The position numbers and the translations under genes were made by a program. From Megachile rotundata (Eukaryota > Arthropoda > Insecta > Hymenoptera > Megachilidae), in contig NW_027473691.1 of assembly GCF_050947335.1 (NCBI RefSeq), forward strand, positions 111,264-175,263: a DNA stretch of 64,000 nt. The letters are read 5' to 3'. This document shows positions 1 to 12,400 of this stretch, one piece after another. The notes below the pieces were generated by a model. The model did no database searches. It was not told the DNA's origin and was given only the letters and a program-made list of their open reading frames with translations. Numbering within the stretch: the first letter of the stretch is position 1; the number at the start of each line of letters is the position of its first letter.

Positions 1-166
1 AGCATAATATGGCTAATAATATGAGTTAGATTGGTAATAATAAAAGTAATAAGTATAGTAATTGTCGTTCTATCGATCATATCTGCATAATATGGTTAAT
101 AATATGAGTTAGATTCATAATAGTGAGTGTAATAAGTATAGTAATTGTCGTTCTATCGATCATATC

Positions 167-332
167 TGCATAATATGTTTAATAATAGGAGTTAAATTGA
201 TAATAGTGAGTGTAATAAGTATTGTAATTGTCGTTCTGTCGTCCATATAAGCATAATATGGCTAATACTACAAGTTAGATTGATAATAATAAGAGTAATA
301 AGTATAGTAATTGTCGTTCTATCGATCACATA
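167..332 (+). repeat. Linked variant pair d-e example
   Basis: The first unit (167-249) is class d. It has ATGTTTAATAATAGGAG, AAATTGATAATAGTGAG, AAGTATTGTAATTG and the ending CTGTCGTCCATATA. The second (250-332) is class e, with GGCTAATACTACAAG. The two occur side by side at about 20 places in the window, among them near 665, 2823, 6065, 24500, 29366, 36660, 53110, 54680 and 63380. This shows they are copied as a block. Class e alone, with CTAGATTG, also appears twice in a row near 25142 and 25226 and again near 49534 and 49618. Confidence 0.85.
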
Positions 333-1328
333 AGCGTAATATGTCTAATAATATGAGTTAGATTGATAATAGTAAGAGTAATAAGTATAGTAATTATCGT
401 TCTACCGATCATATGAGCATGATATGGCTAATAATATTAGTTAGATTGATAATAATAAGAGTAATAAGTATAGTAATTGTCATTCTATCGATCACATAAG
501 CATAATATGGCTAATAATATGAGTTAGATTGATAATAATAAAAGTATTCAGTATAGTAATTGTCGTTCTATCGATCATATCTGCATAATATGGTTAATAA
601 TATGAGTTAGATTCATAATAGTGAGTGTAATAAGTATAGTAATTGTCGTTCTATCGATCATATCAGCATAATATGTTTAATAATAGGAGTTAAATTGATA
701 ATAGTGAGTGTAATAAGTATTGTAATTGTCGTTCTGTCGTCCATATAAGCATAATATGGCTAATACTACAAGTTAGATTGATAATAATAAGAGTAATAAG
801 TATAGTAATTGTCGTTCTATCGATCACATAAGCATAATATGGCTAATAATATGAGTTAGATTGATGATAGTAACAGTAATAAGTATAGTAATTATCGTTC
901 TACCGATCATATGAGCATGATATGTCTAATAATATGAGTTAGATTGATAATAATAAGGGTAATAAGTACCGTAATTGTCATTCTATCGATCACATAAGCA
1001 TAATATGGCTAATAATATGAGTTAGATTGATAATAATAAGAGTGATAAGTATAGTAATTGTCGTTCTATCGATCATATAAGCATAATATGGCTAATAATA
1101 TGAGTTAGATTGATAATAATAAGAGTAATGAGTATTGTAACTGTCGTTCTATCGATCATATAAGCATAATATGGTTAATAATATGCGTTAGATTGATAAT
1201 AGTAAGAGTAATGAGTATAGTAATTGTCGTTCTATCGATCACATAAGCATAATATGGCTAATAATATGAGTTAGATTGATAATAATAAGAGTAATAAGTA
1301 TAGTAATTGTCGTTCTATCGATCACATA

Positions 1329-1411
1329 AGCATAATATGGCTAATAATATGAGTTAGATTGATAATAATAAGAGTAATAAGTATAGTAATTGTCGTTCTA
1401 TCGATCACATA
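1329..1411 (+). repeat. Representative consensus monomer (class a), 83 bp
   Basis: This unit matches the most common form. It opens with AGCATAATATGG, has CTAATAATATGAG at 13-25, AGATTGATAATAATAAGAG at 28-46, the well-conserved AAGTATAGTAATTG at 51-64 and a CpG-bearing end TCGTTCTATCGATC around 65-78. The start is a convention; the phase was chosen so that base 1 of the window begins a unit. It contains the palindrome ATCGAT and a GATC, so most units carry a ClaI-type site. The next two units downstream are nearly identical. 83 is not a multiple of three, so any reading frame shifts at each unit. Confidence 0.95.
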
Positions 1412-1494
1412 AGCATAATATGGCTAATAATATGAGTTAGATTGATAATAGTAAGAGTAATAAGTATAGTAATTATCGTTCTACCGATCATATG

Positions 1495-1577
1495 AGCATA
1501 ATATGGCTAATAATATGAGTTAGATTGATAAAAGTGAGTGTAATAAGTATAGCAATTGTAGTTCTATTGCTCATATA
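1495..1577 (+). repeat. Monomer variant class b example (GTGAGTG / ATTGCTC type)
   Basis: This unit differs from consensus in two linked places: AAAGTGAGTGTAATAAG replaces the AATAAGAGTAATAAG middle, and GTAGTTCTATTGCTC replaces GTCGTTCTATCGATC. The second change removes both CpGs and the ATCGAT palindrome. Class b recurs throughout the window and is almost always followed directly by a class c unit, so b and c travel as a pair. The usual form of b carries GATAATAGTGAGTG; this copy has GATAAAAGTGAGTG. Confidence 0.85.
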
Positions 1578-1660
1578 AGCATAATATGGTTAATAATATG
1601 CGTTAGATTGATAATAATTAGAGTAATAAGTATAGTAATTATCGTTCTACCGATCATATA
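1578..1660 (+). repeat. Monomer variant class c example (GGTTAATAATATGCG type)
   Basis: Class c is marked by GGTTAATAATATGCG where consensus has GGCTAATAATATGAG, which creates a CpG in ATGCG. It follows class b here and at nearly every class b unit in the window. Many c units continue GCGTTAGATTG; a subset has GCGATAGATTG, and a smaller subset has lost one T (GCGATAGATGATAAT, for example at 11971-11990). This copy also has AATTAGAG in place of AATAAGAG, a change shared by the equivalent units near 4270, 30815 and 57525. Confidence 0.85.
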
Positions 1661-1940
1661 AGCATAATATGGCTAATAATATGAGTTAGATTGATAGCAG
1701 GGAGTGTAACAAGTATAGTAATTGTCGATCTATCGATCATATAAGCATAATATGGCTAATAATATGGGTTAGATTGATAATGATAAGAGTAATAACTATA
1801 GTAATTGTCGTTCTATCGATCATATAAGCATGATATGGCTAATAATATGAGTTAGATTTATAATAATAAGAGTAATAAGTATAGTAATTGTCGTTCTATC
1901 GATCATATCTGCATAATATGGTTAATAATATGAGTTAGAT

Positions 1941-2656
1941 TGGTAATGGTGAGTGTAATAAGTATAGTAATTGTAGTTCTATTGCTCATATAAGCATAAT
2001 ATGGTTAATAATATGCGATAGATTGATAATAATAAGAGTAATGAGTATAGTAATTGTCGTTCTAGCGATCATATAAGCATAATATGGTTAATAATATGAG
2101 TTAGGTTGATAATAATAAGAGTAATAAGTATAGTAATTGTCGTTCTATCGATCATATCTGCATAATATGGTTCATAATATGAGTTAGATTGATTATCGTG
2201 AGTGTAATAAGTATAGTAATTGTAGTTCTATTGCTCATATAAGCATAATATGGTTAATAATATGCGATAGATTGATAATAATAAGAGTAATGAGTATAGT
2301 ACTTGTCGTTCTATCGATCATATCTGCTCAATATGGTTAATAATATGAGTTACATTGATAAAAGTGAGTGTAACAAGTATAGTAATTGTAGTTCTATTGC
2401 TCATATAAGCATAATATGGTTAATAATATGCGTTAGATTGATAATAATAAGAGTAATAAGTATAGTAATTGCCGTTCTATCGATCACATAAGCATAATAT
2501 GGTTAATAATATGCGTTAGATTGATAATAATAAGAGTAATGAGTATAGTAATTGTCGTTCTATCGATCACATAAGCATAATATGGCTAATAATATGAGTT
2601 AGATTGATAATAATAAGAGTAATGAGTATAGTAATTATCGTTCTATCGATCATATA
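1941..2656 (+). repeat. Tail segment matching the end of S1
   Basis: This stretch matches 28486-29201 at an offset of 26,545, the same offset that relates 2657 to 29202. Shared markers are TTGGTAATGG, GATTATCGTGAG, AGTACTTGTCG, CTGCTCAATATGG and TTACATTG. The 26,545 offset therefore holds across the super-repeat junction, as expected if the array continues to the left as another super-repeat copy. It contains a short frame at 2303-2491 that is not a gene (see rejected items). Confidence 0.85.
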
Positions 2657-5600
2657 AGCATAATATGGCTAATAATATGAGTTAGATTGGTAATAATAAA
2701 AGTAATAAGTATAGTAATTGTCGTTCTATCGATCATATCTGCATAATATGGTTAATAATATGAGTTAGATTCATAATAGTGAGTGTAATAAGTATAGTAA
2801 TTGTCGTTCTATCGATCATATCTGCATAATATGTTTAATAATAGGAGTTAAATTGATAATAGTGAGTGTAATAAGTATTGTAATTGTCGTTCTGTCGTCC
2901 ATATAAGCATAATATGGCTAATACTACAAGTTAGATTGATAATAATAAGAGTAATAAGTATAGTAATTGTCGTTCTATCGATCACATAAGCGTAATATGT
3001 CTAATAATATGAGTTAGATTGATAATAGTAAGAGTAATAAGTATAGTAATTATCGTTCTACCGATCATATGAGCATGATATGGCTAATAATATTAGTTAG
3101 ATTGATAATAATAAGAGTAATAAGTATAGTAATTGTCATTCTATCGATCACATAAGCATAATATGGCTAATAATATGAGTTAGATTGATAATAATAAAAG
3201 TATTCAGTATAGTAATTGTCGTTCTATCGATCATATCTGCATAATATGGTTAATAATATGAGTTAGATTCATAATAGTGAGTGTAATAAGTATAGTAATT
3301 GTCGTTCTATCGATCATATCAGCATAATATGTTTAATAATAGGAGTTAAATTGATAATAGTGAGTGTAATAAGTATTGTAATTGTCGTTCTGTCGTCCAT
3401 ATAAGCATAATATGGCTAATACTACAAGTTAGATTGATAATAATAAGAGTAATAAGTATAGTAATTGTCGTTCTATCGATCACATAAGCATAATATGGCT
3501 AATAATATGAGTTAGATTGATGATAGTAACAGTAATAAGTATAGTAATTATCGTTCTACCGATCATATGAGCATGATATGTCTAATAATATGAGTTAGAT
3601 TGATAATAATAAGGGTAATAAGTACCGTAATTGTCATTCTATCGATCACATAAGCATAATATGGCTAATAATATGAGTTAGATTGATAATAATAAGAGTG
3701 ATAAGTATAGTAATTGTCGTTCTATCGATCATATAAGCATAATATGGCTAATAATATGAGTTAGATTGATAATAATAAGAGTAATGAGTATTGTAACTGT
3801 CGTTCTATCGATCATATAAGCATAATATGGTTAATAATATGCGTTAGATTGATAATAGTAAGAGTAATGAGTATAGTAATTGTCGTTCTATCGATCACAT
3901 AAGCATAATATGGCTAATAATATGAGTTAGATTGATAATAATAAGAGTAATAAGTATAGTAATTGTCGTTCTATCGATCACATAAGCATAATATGGCTAA
4001 TAATATGAGTTAGATTGATAATAATAAGAGTAATAAGTATAGTAATTGTCGTTCTATCGATCACATAAGCATAATATGGCTAATAATATGAGTTAGATTG
4101 ATAATAGTAAGAGTAATAAGTATAGTAATTATCGTTCTACCGATCATATGAGCATAATATGGCTAATAATATGAGTTAGATTGATAAAAGTGAGTGTAAT
4201 AAGTATAGCAATTGTAGTTCTATTGCTCATATAAGCATAATATGGTTAATAATATGCGTTAGATTGATAATAATTAGAGTAATAAGTATAGTAATTATCG
4301 TTCTACCGATCATATAAGCATAATATGGCTAATAATATGAGTTAGATTGATAGCAGGGAGTGTAACAAGTATAGTAATTGTCGATCTATCGATCATATAA
4401 GCATAATATGGCTAATAATATGGGTTAGATTGATAATGATAAGAGTAATAACTATAGTAATTGTCGTTCTATCGATCATATAAGCATGATATGGCTAATA
4501 ATATGAGTTAGATTTATAATAATAAGAGTAATAAGTATAGTAATTGTTGTTCTATCGATCATATCTGCATAATATGGTTAATAATATGAGTTAGATTGAT
4601 AATAGTGAGTGTAATAAGTATAGTAATTGTAGTTCTATTGCTCATATAAGCATAAATTGGTTAATAATATGCGTTAGATTGATAATAATAAGAGTAATAA
4701 GTATAGTGATTGTCGTCCTATCGATCATATCTGCATAATATGGTTAATAATATGAGTTAGATTGACAATAGTGAGTGTGATAAGTATAGTAATTGTCGTT
4801 CTATCGATCACATAAGCATAATATGGCTAATAATATGAGATAAATGGATAATAATAAGAGTAATGAGTATAGTAATTGTCGTTCTAGCGATCATATAAGC
4901 ATAATATGGTTAATAATATGAGTTAGATTGATAATAATAAGAGTAATAAGTATAGTAATTGTCGTTCCATCGATCATATCTGCATAATATGGTTCATAAT
5001 ATGAGTTAGATTGATTATCGTGAGTGTAATAAGTATAGTAATTGTAGTTCTATTGCTCATATAAGCATAATATGGTTAATAATATGCGATAGATTGATAA
5101 TAATAAGAGTAATGTGTATAGTAATTGTCGTTCTAGCGATCATATAAGAATAATATGGCTAATAATATGAGTTAGATTGATAATAATAAGAGTAATAAGT
5201 ATAGTAATTGTCGTTCTATCGATCATATCTGCATAATATGGTTAATAGTATGAGTTAGATTGATAACAGTGAGTGTAACAAGTATAGTAATTGGCGATCT
5301 ATCGATCATATAAGCATAATATGGCTAATAATATGGGTTAGATTGATAATGATAAGAGTAATAACTATAGTAATTGTCGTTCTATCGATCATATAAGCAT
5401 GATATGGCTAATAATATGAGTTAGATTGATAATAATAAGAGTAATGAGTATAGTAATTGCCGTTCTATCGATCACATAAGCATAATATGGTTAATAATAT
5501 GCGTTAGATTGATAATAATAAGAGTAATGAGTATAGTAATTGTCGTTCTATCGATCACATAAGCATAATATGGCTAATAATATGAGTTAGATTGATAATA

Positions 5601-5772
5601 ATAAGAGTAATGAGTATAGTAATTGTCGTTCTATCGATCATATAAGCATAATATGGCTAATAATATGAGTTAGATTGATAATAATAAAAGTAATAAGTAT
5701 AGTAATTGTCGTTCTATTGATCATATCTGCATAATATGGTTATTAATATGAGTTAGATTGATAATAGTGAGT
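2657..5772 (+). repeat. S1 head block
   Basis: The first 1,940 bases are the second copy of the window-opening 32-monomer block. From about 4597 on come markers private to the S head: GTTGTTCTATCG at 4546, CATAAATTGG at 4651, TAATGTGTATAG at 5110, ATAAGAATAATATGG around 5145 and AATTGGCGATC at 5289. The block is present, with very few differences seen, at 29202-32317 and 55908-59023. A sub-part of about 850 bp, 4584-5440, is also found at 27560-28416 near the S1 tail. Confidence 0.85.
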
Positions 5773-8700
5773 GTAATAAGTATAGTAATTGTAGTTCTAT
5801 TGCTCATATAAGCATAATATGGTTAATAATATGCGTTAGATTGATAATAATAAGAGTAATGAGTATAGTAATTGTCGTTCTATCGATCACATAAGCATAA
5901 TATGGCTAATAATATGAGTGTGATTGATAATAATAAAAGTAATAAGTATAGTAATTGTCGTTCTATCGATCATATCTGCATAATATGGTTAATAATATGA
6001 GTTAGATTCATAATAGTGAGTGTAATAAGTATAGTAATTGTCGTTCTATCGATCATATCTGCATAATATGTTTAATAATAGGAGTTAAATTGATAATAGT
6101 GAGTGTAATAAGTATTGTAATTGTCGTTCTGTCGTCCACATAAGCATAATATGGCTAATACTACAAGTTAGATTGATAATAATAAGAGTAATAAGTATAG
6201 TAATTGTCGTTCTATCGATCACATAAGCATAATATGTCTAATAATATGAGTTAGATTGATAATAGTAAGAGTAATAAGTATAGTAATTATCGTTCTACCG
6301 ATCACATGAGCATGATATGGCTAATAATATTAGTTAGATTGATAATAATAAGAGTAATAAGTATAGTAATTGTCATTCTATCGATCACATAAGCATAATA
6401 TGGCTAATAATATGAGTTAGATTGATAATAATAAGAGTGATAAGCATAGTAATTGTCGTTCTATCGATCATATAAGCATAATATGGCTAATAATATGAGT
6501 TAGATTGATAATAATAAGAGTAATGAGTATAGTAATTGTCGTTCTATCGATCACATAAGCATAATATGGCTAATAATATGAGTTAGATTGATAATAATAA
6601 AAGTATTCAGTATAGTAATTGTCGTTCTATCGATCATATCTGCATAATATGGTTAATAATATGAGTTAGATTCATAATAGTGAGTGTAATAAGTATAGTA
6701 ATTGTCGTTCTATCGATCATATCAGCATAATATGTTTAATAATAGGAGTTAAATTGATAATAGTGAGTGTAATAAGTATTGTAATTGTCGTTCTGTCGTC
6801 CATATAAGCATAATATGGCTAATACTACAAGTTAGATTGATAATAATAAGAGTAATAAGTATAGTAATTGTCGTTCTATCGATCACATAAGCATAATATG
6901 GCTAATAATATGAGTTAGATTGATAATAGTAAGAGTAATAAGTATAGTAATTATCGTTCTACCGATCATATGAGCATGATATGGCTAATAATATGAGTTA
7001 GATTGATAATAATAAGAGTAATAAGTACAGTAATTGTCATTCTATCGATCACATAAGCATAATATGGCTAATAATATGAGTTAGATTGATAATAATAAGA
7101 GTGATAAGTATAGTAATTGTCGTTCTATCGATCATATAAGCATAATATGGCTAATAATATGAGTTAGATTGATAATAATAAGAGTAATGAGTATTGTAAT
7201 TGTCGTTCTATCGATCATATAAGCATAATATGGCTAATAATATTAGTTAGATTGATAATAATAAAAGTAATAAGTATAGTAATTGTCGTTCTATCGATCA
7301 TATCTGCATAATATGGTTAATAATATGAGTTAGATTGATAATAGTTAGTGTAATAAGTATAGTAATTGTAGTTCTATTGCTCATATAAGCATAATATGGT
7401 TAATAATATGCGTTAGATTGATAATAATAAGAGTAATGAGTATAGTAATTGTCGTTCTATCGATCACATAAGCATAATATGGCTAATAATATGAGTTAGA
7501 TTGATAATAGTAAGAGTAATAAGTATAGTAATTATCGTTCTACCGATCATATGAGCATGATATGGCTAATAATATGAGTTAGATTGATAATAATAAGAGT
7601 AATAAGTATAGTAATTGTAGTTCTATTGCTCATATAAGCATAATATGGTTAATAATATGCGTTAGATTGATAATAATAAGAGTAATGAGTATAGTAATTG
7701 TCGTTCTATCGATCACATAAGCATAATATGGCTAATAATATGAGTGTGATTGATAATAATAAAAGTAATAAGTATAGTAATTGTCGTTCTATCGATCATA
7801 TCTGCATAATATGGTTAATAATATGAGTTAGATTCATAATAGTGAGTGTAATAAGTATAGTAATTGTCGTTCTATCGATCATATCTGCATAATATGTTTA
7901 ATAATAGGAGTTAAATTGATAATAGTGAGTGTAATAAGTATTGTAATTGTCGTTCTGTCGTCCACATAAGCATAATATGGCTAATACTACAAGTTAGATT
8001 GATAATAATAAGAGTAATAAGTATAGTAATTGTCGTTCTATCGATCACATAAGCATAATATGTCTAATAATATGAGTTAGATTGATAATAGTAAGAGTAA
8101 TAAGTATAGTAATTATCGTTCTACCGATCACATGAGCATGATATGGCTAATAATATTAGTTAGATTGATAATAATAAGAGTAATAAGTATAGTAATTGTC
8201 ATTCTATCGATCACATAAGCATAATATGGCTAATAATATGAGTTAGATTGATAATAATAAGAGTGATAAGCATAGTAATTGTCGTTCTATCGATCATATA
8301 AGCATAATATGGCTAATAATATGAGTTAGATTGATAATAATAAGAGTAATGAGTATAGTAATTGTCGTTCTATCGATCACATAAGCATAATATGGCTAAT
8401 AATATGAGTTAGATTGATAATAATAAAAGTATTCAGTATAGTAATTGTCGTTCTATCGATCATATCTGCATAATATGGTTAATAATATGAGTTAGATTCA
8501 TAATAGTGAGTGTAATAAGTATAGTAATTGTCGTTCTATCGATCATATCAGCATAATATGTTTAATAATAGGAGTTAAATTGATAATAGTGAGTGTAATA
8601 AGTATTGTAATTGTCGTTCTGTCGTCCATATAAGCATAATATGGCTAATACTACAAGTTAGATTGATAATAATAAGAGTAATAAGTATAGTAATTGTCGT

Positions 8701-9444
8701 TCTATCGATCACATAAGCATAATATGGCTAATAATATGAGTTAGATTGATAATAGTAAGAGTAATAAGTATAGTAATTATCGTTCTACCGATCATATGAG
8801 CATGATATGGCTAATAATATGAGTTAGATTGATAATAATAAGAGTAATAAGTACAGTAATTGTCATTCTATCGATCACATAAGCATAATATGGCTAATAA
8901 TATGAGTTAGATTGATAATAATAAGAGTGATAAGTATAGTAATTGTCGTTCTATCGATCATATAAGCATAATATGGCTAATAATATGAGTTAGATTGATA
9001 ATAATAAGAGTAATGAGTATTGTAATTGTCGTTCTATCGATCATATAAGCATAATATGGCTAATAATATTAGTTAGATTGATAATAATAAAAGTAATAAG
9101 TATAGTAATTGTCGTTCTATCGATCATATCTGCATAATATGGTTAATAATATGAGTTAGATTGATAATAGTTAGTGTAATAAGTATAGTAATTGTAGTTC
9201 TATTGCTCATATAAGCATAATATGGTTAATAATATGCGTTAGATTGATAATAATAAGAGTAATGAGTATAGTAATTGTCGTTCTATCGATCACATAAGCA
9301 TAATATGGCTAATAATATGAGTTAGATTAATAATAGTAAGAGTAATAAGTATAGTAATTATCGTTCTACCGATCATATGAGCATGATATGGCTAATAATA
9401 TGAGTTAGATTGATAATAATAAGAGTAATAAGTATAGTAATTGT
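5773..9444 (+). repeat. 22-monomer tandem duplication (period 1,826 bp)
   Basis: The marker GAGTGTGATTG occurs at 5916 and 7742, exactly 1,826 = 22 x 83 apart. The match runs from about 5773 to 7618 and again from about 7599 to 9444, so two head-to-tail copies are present. One difference seen is ATTGATAATAG near 7500 versus ATTAATAATAG near 9327. Each copy holds two d-e pairs. After 7618 the first copy jumps to class b sequence, while the second continues with TGTCATTC and ATAAACATAATATGG at 9460. Confidence 0.88.
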
Positions 9445-12400
9445 CATTCTATCGATCACATAAACATAATATGGCTAATAATATGAGTTAGATTGATAAT
9501 AATAAGAGTGATAAGTATAGTAATTGTCGCTCTATCGATCATATAAGCATAATATGGCTAATAATATGAGTTAGATTGATAATAGTAAGAGTAATGAGTA
9601 TTGTAATTGTCGTTCTATCGATCATATAAGCATAATATGGCTAATAATATGAGTTAGATTGATAATAATAAAAGTAATAAGTATAGTAATTGTCGTTCTA
9701 TCGATCATATCTGCATATTATGGTTAATAATATGAGTTAGATTGATAATAGTGAGTGTAATAAGTATAGTAATTGTAGTTCTATTGCTCATATAAGCATA
9801 ATATGGTTAATAATATGCGTTAGATTGATAATAATAAGAGTAATGAGTATAGTAATTGTCGTTCTATCGATCACATAAGCATAATATGGCTAATAATATG
9901 AGTTAGATTGATAATAATAAGAGTAATAAGTATAGTAATTGTCGTTCTATCGATCACATAAGCATAATATGGCTAATAATATGAGTTAGATTGATAATAA
10001 TAAGAGTAATAAGTATAGTAATTGTCGTTCTATCGATCACATAAGCATAATATGGCTAATAATATGAGTTAGATTGATAATAGTAAGAGTAATAAGTATA
10101 GTAATTATCGTTCTACCGATCATATGAGCATAATATGGCTAAAAATATGAGTTAGATTGATAAAAGTGAGTGTAATAAGTATAGCAATTGTAGTTCTATT
10201 GCTCATATAAGCATAATATGGTTAATAATATGCGTTAGATTGATAATAATAAGAGTAATAAGTATAGTAATTATCGTTCTACCGATCATATAAGCATAAT
10301 ATGGCTAATAATATGAGTTAGATTGATAACAGGGAGTGTAACAAGTATAGTAATTGTCGATCTATCGATCATATAAGCATAATATGGCTAATAATATGGG
10401 TTAGATTGATAATGATAAGAGTAATAACTATAGTAATTGTCGTTCAATCGATCATATAAGCATGATATGGCTAATAATATGAGTTAGATTTATAATAATA
10501 AGAGTAATAAGTATAGTAATTGTTGTTCTATCGATCATATCTGCATAATATGGTTAATAATATGAGTTAGATTGGTAATGGTGAGTGTAGTAAGTATAGT
10601 AATTGTAGTTCTATTGCTCATATAAGCATAATATGGTTAACAATATGCGATAGATTGATAATAATAAGAGTAATGAGTTTAGTAATTGTCGTTCTATCGA
10701 TCATACAAGCATAATATGGCTAATAATATGAGTTAGATTGATAATAATAAGAGTAATAAGTATAGTAATTGTCGTTCTATCGATCATATAAGCATAATAT
10801 GGCTAATAATATGAGTTAGATTGATAATAATAAAAGTAATAAGTATAGTAATTGTCGTTCTATCGATCATATCTGCATAATATGGCTAATAATATGAGTT
10901 AGATTGATAATAATAAAAGTAATAAGTATAGTAATTGTCGTTCTATCGATCATATCTGCATAATATGGTTAATAATATGAGTTAGATTGATAATAGTGAG
11001 TGTAATAAGTATAGTAATTGTAGTTCTATTGCTCATATAAGCATAATATGGTTAATAATATGCGTTAGATTGATAATAATAAGAGTAATAAGTATAGTAA
11101 TTGCCGTTCTATCGATCACATAAGCATAATATGGCAAATAATATGAGTTAGATTGATAATAATAAGAGTAATAAGTATAGTAATTGTCGTTCTATCGATC
11201 ACATAAGCATAATATGGCTAATAATATGAGGTAGATTGATAATAATAAGAGTAATAAGTATAGTAATTGTCGTTCTATCGAGCATATCTGCATAATATGG
11301 TTAATAATATGAGTTAGATTGACAATAGTGAGTGTAATAAGTATAGTAATTGTCGTTCTATCGATCACATAAGCATAATATGGCTAATAATATGAGATAG
11401 ATGGATAATAATAAGAGTAATAAGTATAGTAATTGTCGTCCTATCGAGCATATCTGCATAATATGGTTCATAATATGAGTTAGATTGATAACAGTGAGTG
11501 TCATAAGTATAGTAATTGTACTTCTATTGCTCATATAAGCATTATATGGTTAATAATATGCGTTAGATTGATAATAATAAGAGTAATGAGTATAGTAATT
11601 GTCGTTCTATCGATCACATAAGCATAATATGGCTAATAATATGAGATAGATGGATAATAATAAGAGTAATAAGTATAGTAATTGTCGTCCTATCGAGAAT
11701 ATCTGCATAATATGGTTCATAATATGAGTTAGATTGATAACAGTGAGTGTCATAAGTATAGTAATTGTACTTCTATTGCTCATATAAGCATTATATGGTT
11801 AATAATATGCGTTAGATTGATAATAATAAGAGAAATGAGTACAGTAATTGTCGTTCTATCGATCATATAAGCATAATATGGTTAATAATATGAGTTAGAT
11901 TGACAATAGTGAGTGCAATAAGTATAGTAATTGTAGTTCTATTGCTCATATAAGCATAATATAGTTAATAATATGCGATAGATGATAATAATAAGAGTAA
12001 TGAGTATAGTAATTGTCGTCCTATCGATCATATCTGCATAATATGGTTAATAATATGAGTTAGATTGACAATAGTGAGTGTAATAAGTATAGTAATTGTC
12101 GTCTATCGATCATATAAGCATAATATGGCTAATAATATGAGTTAGATTGATAATAATAAGAGCAATAAGTATAGTGATTGTCGTTCTACCGATCATATAA
12201 GCATAATATGGCTAATAATATGAGTTAGATTGATAATAATAAGAGTAATGAGTATAGTAATTGTCGTTTTATCGATCATATAAGCATAATATGGCCAATA
12301 ATATGAGTTAGATTGATAATAATAAAAGTAATAAGTATAGTAATTGTCGTTCTATCGATCATATCTGCATAATATGGTTAATAATATGAGTTAGATTGAT

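Larger units (their letters stand above)
1..1940 (+). repeat. 32-monomer higher-order repeat, upstream copy (partial)
   Basis: Bases 1 to about 1940 repeat at 2657-4596 with an offset of 2,656, which is exactly 32 x 83. In the lines compared by eye I noticed a single substitution, C at 1892 versus T at 4548. The match stops at about 1941, where this copy reads TTGGTAATGG and the downstream copy reads TTGATAATAG. Both copies have GGG at 957-959 and 3613-3615, where the S2 and S3 copies have GAG. The block mixes classes a, b, c, d and e in fixed order and includes two d-e pairs about 500 bp apart. Confidence 0.9.

Noticed and set aside
31..50. TAA trinucleotide microsatellite
   Set aside because: The run GATAATAATAAG is only three to four triplets long and stays constant in length across most units; it is part of the monomer and not an expanding microsatellite.
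2303..2491. Open frame of 62 codons, with near-identical copies at 27105-27293 and 28848-29036
   Set aside because: It begins at TTG, not ATG, inside a monomer and is open only because one unit has TAC in place of the usual TAG. It crosses monomers whose 83-bp length shifts the frame each time. The other two frames are copies of the same satellite trio by array duplication (28848 is exactly 26,545 from 2303), so their conservation does not indicate selection on a protein. No ribosome-binding or promoter context and no recognisable domain.
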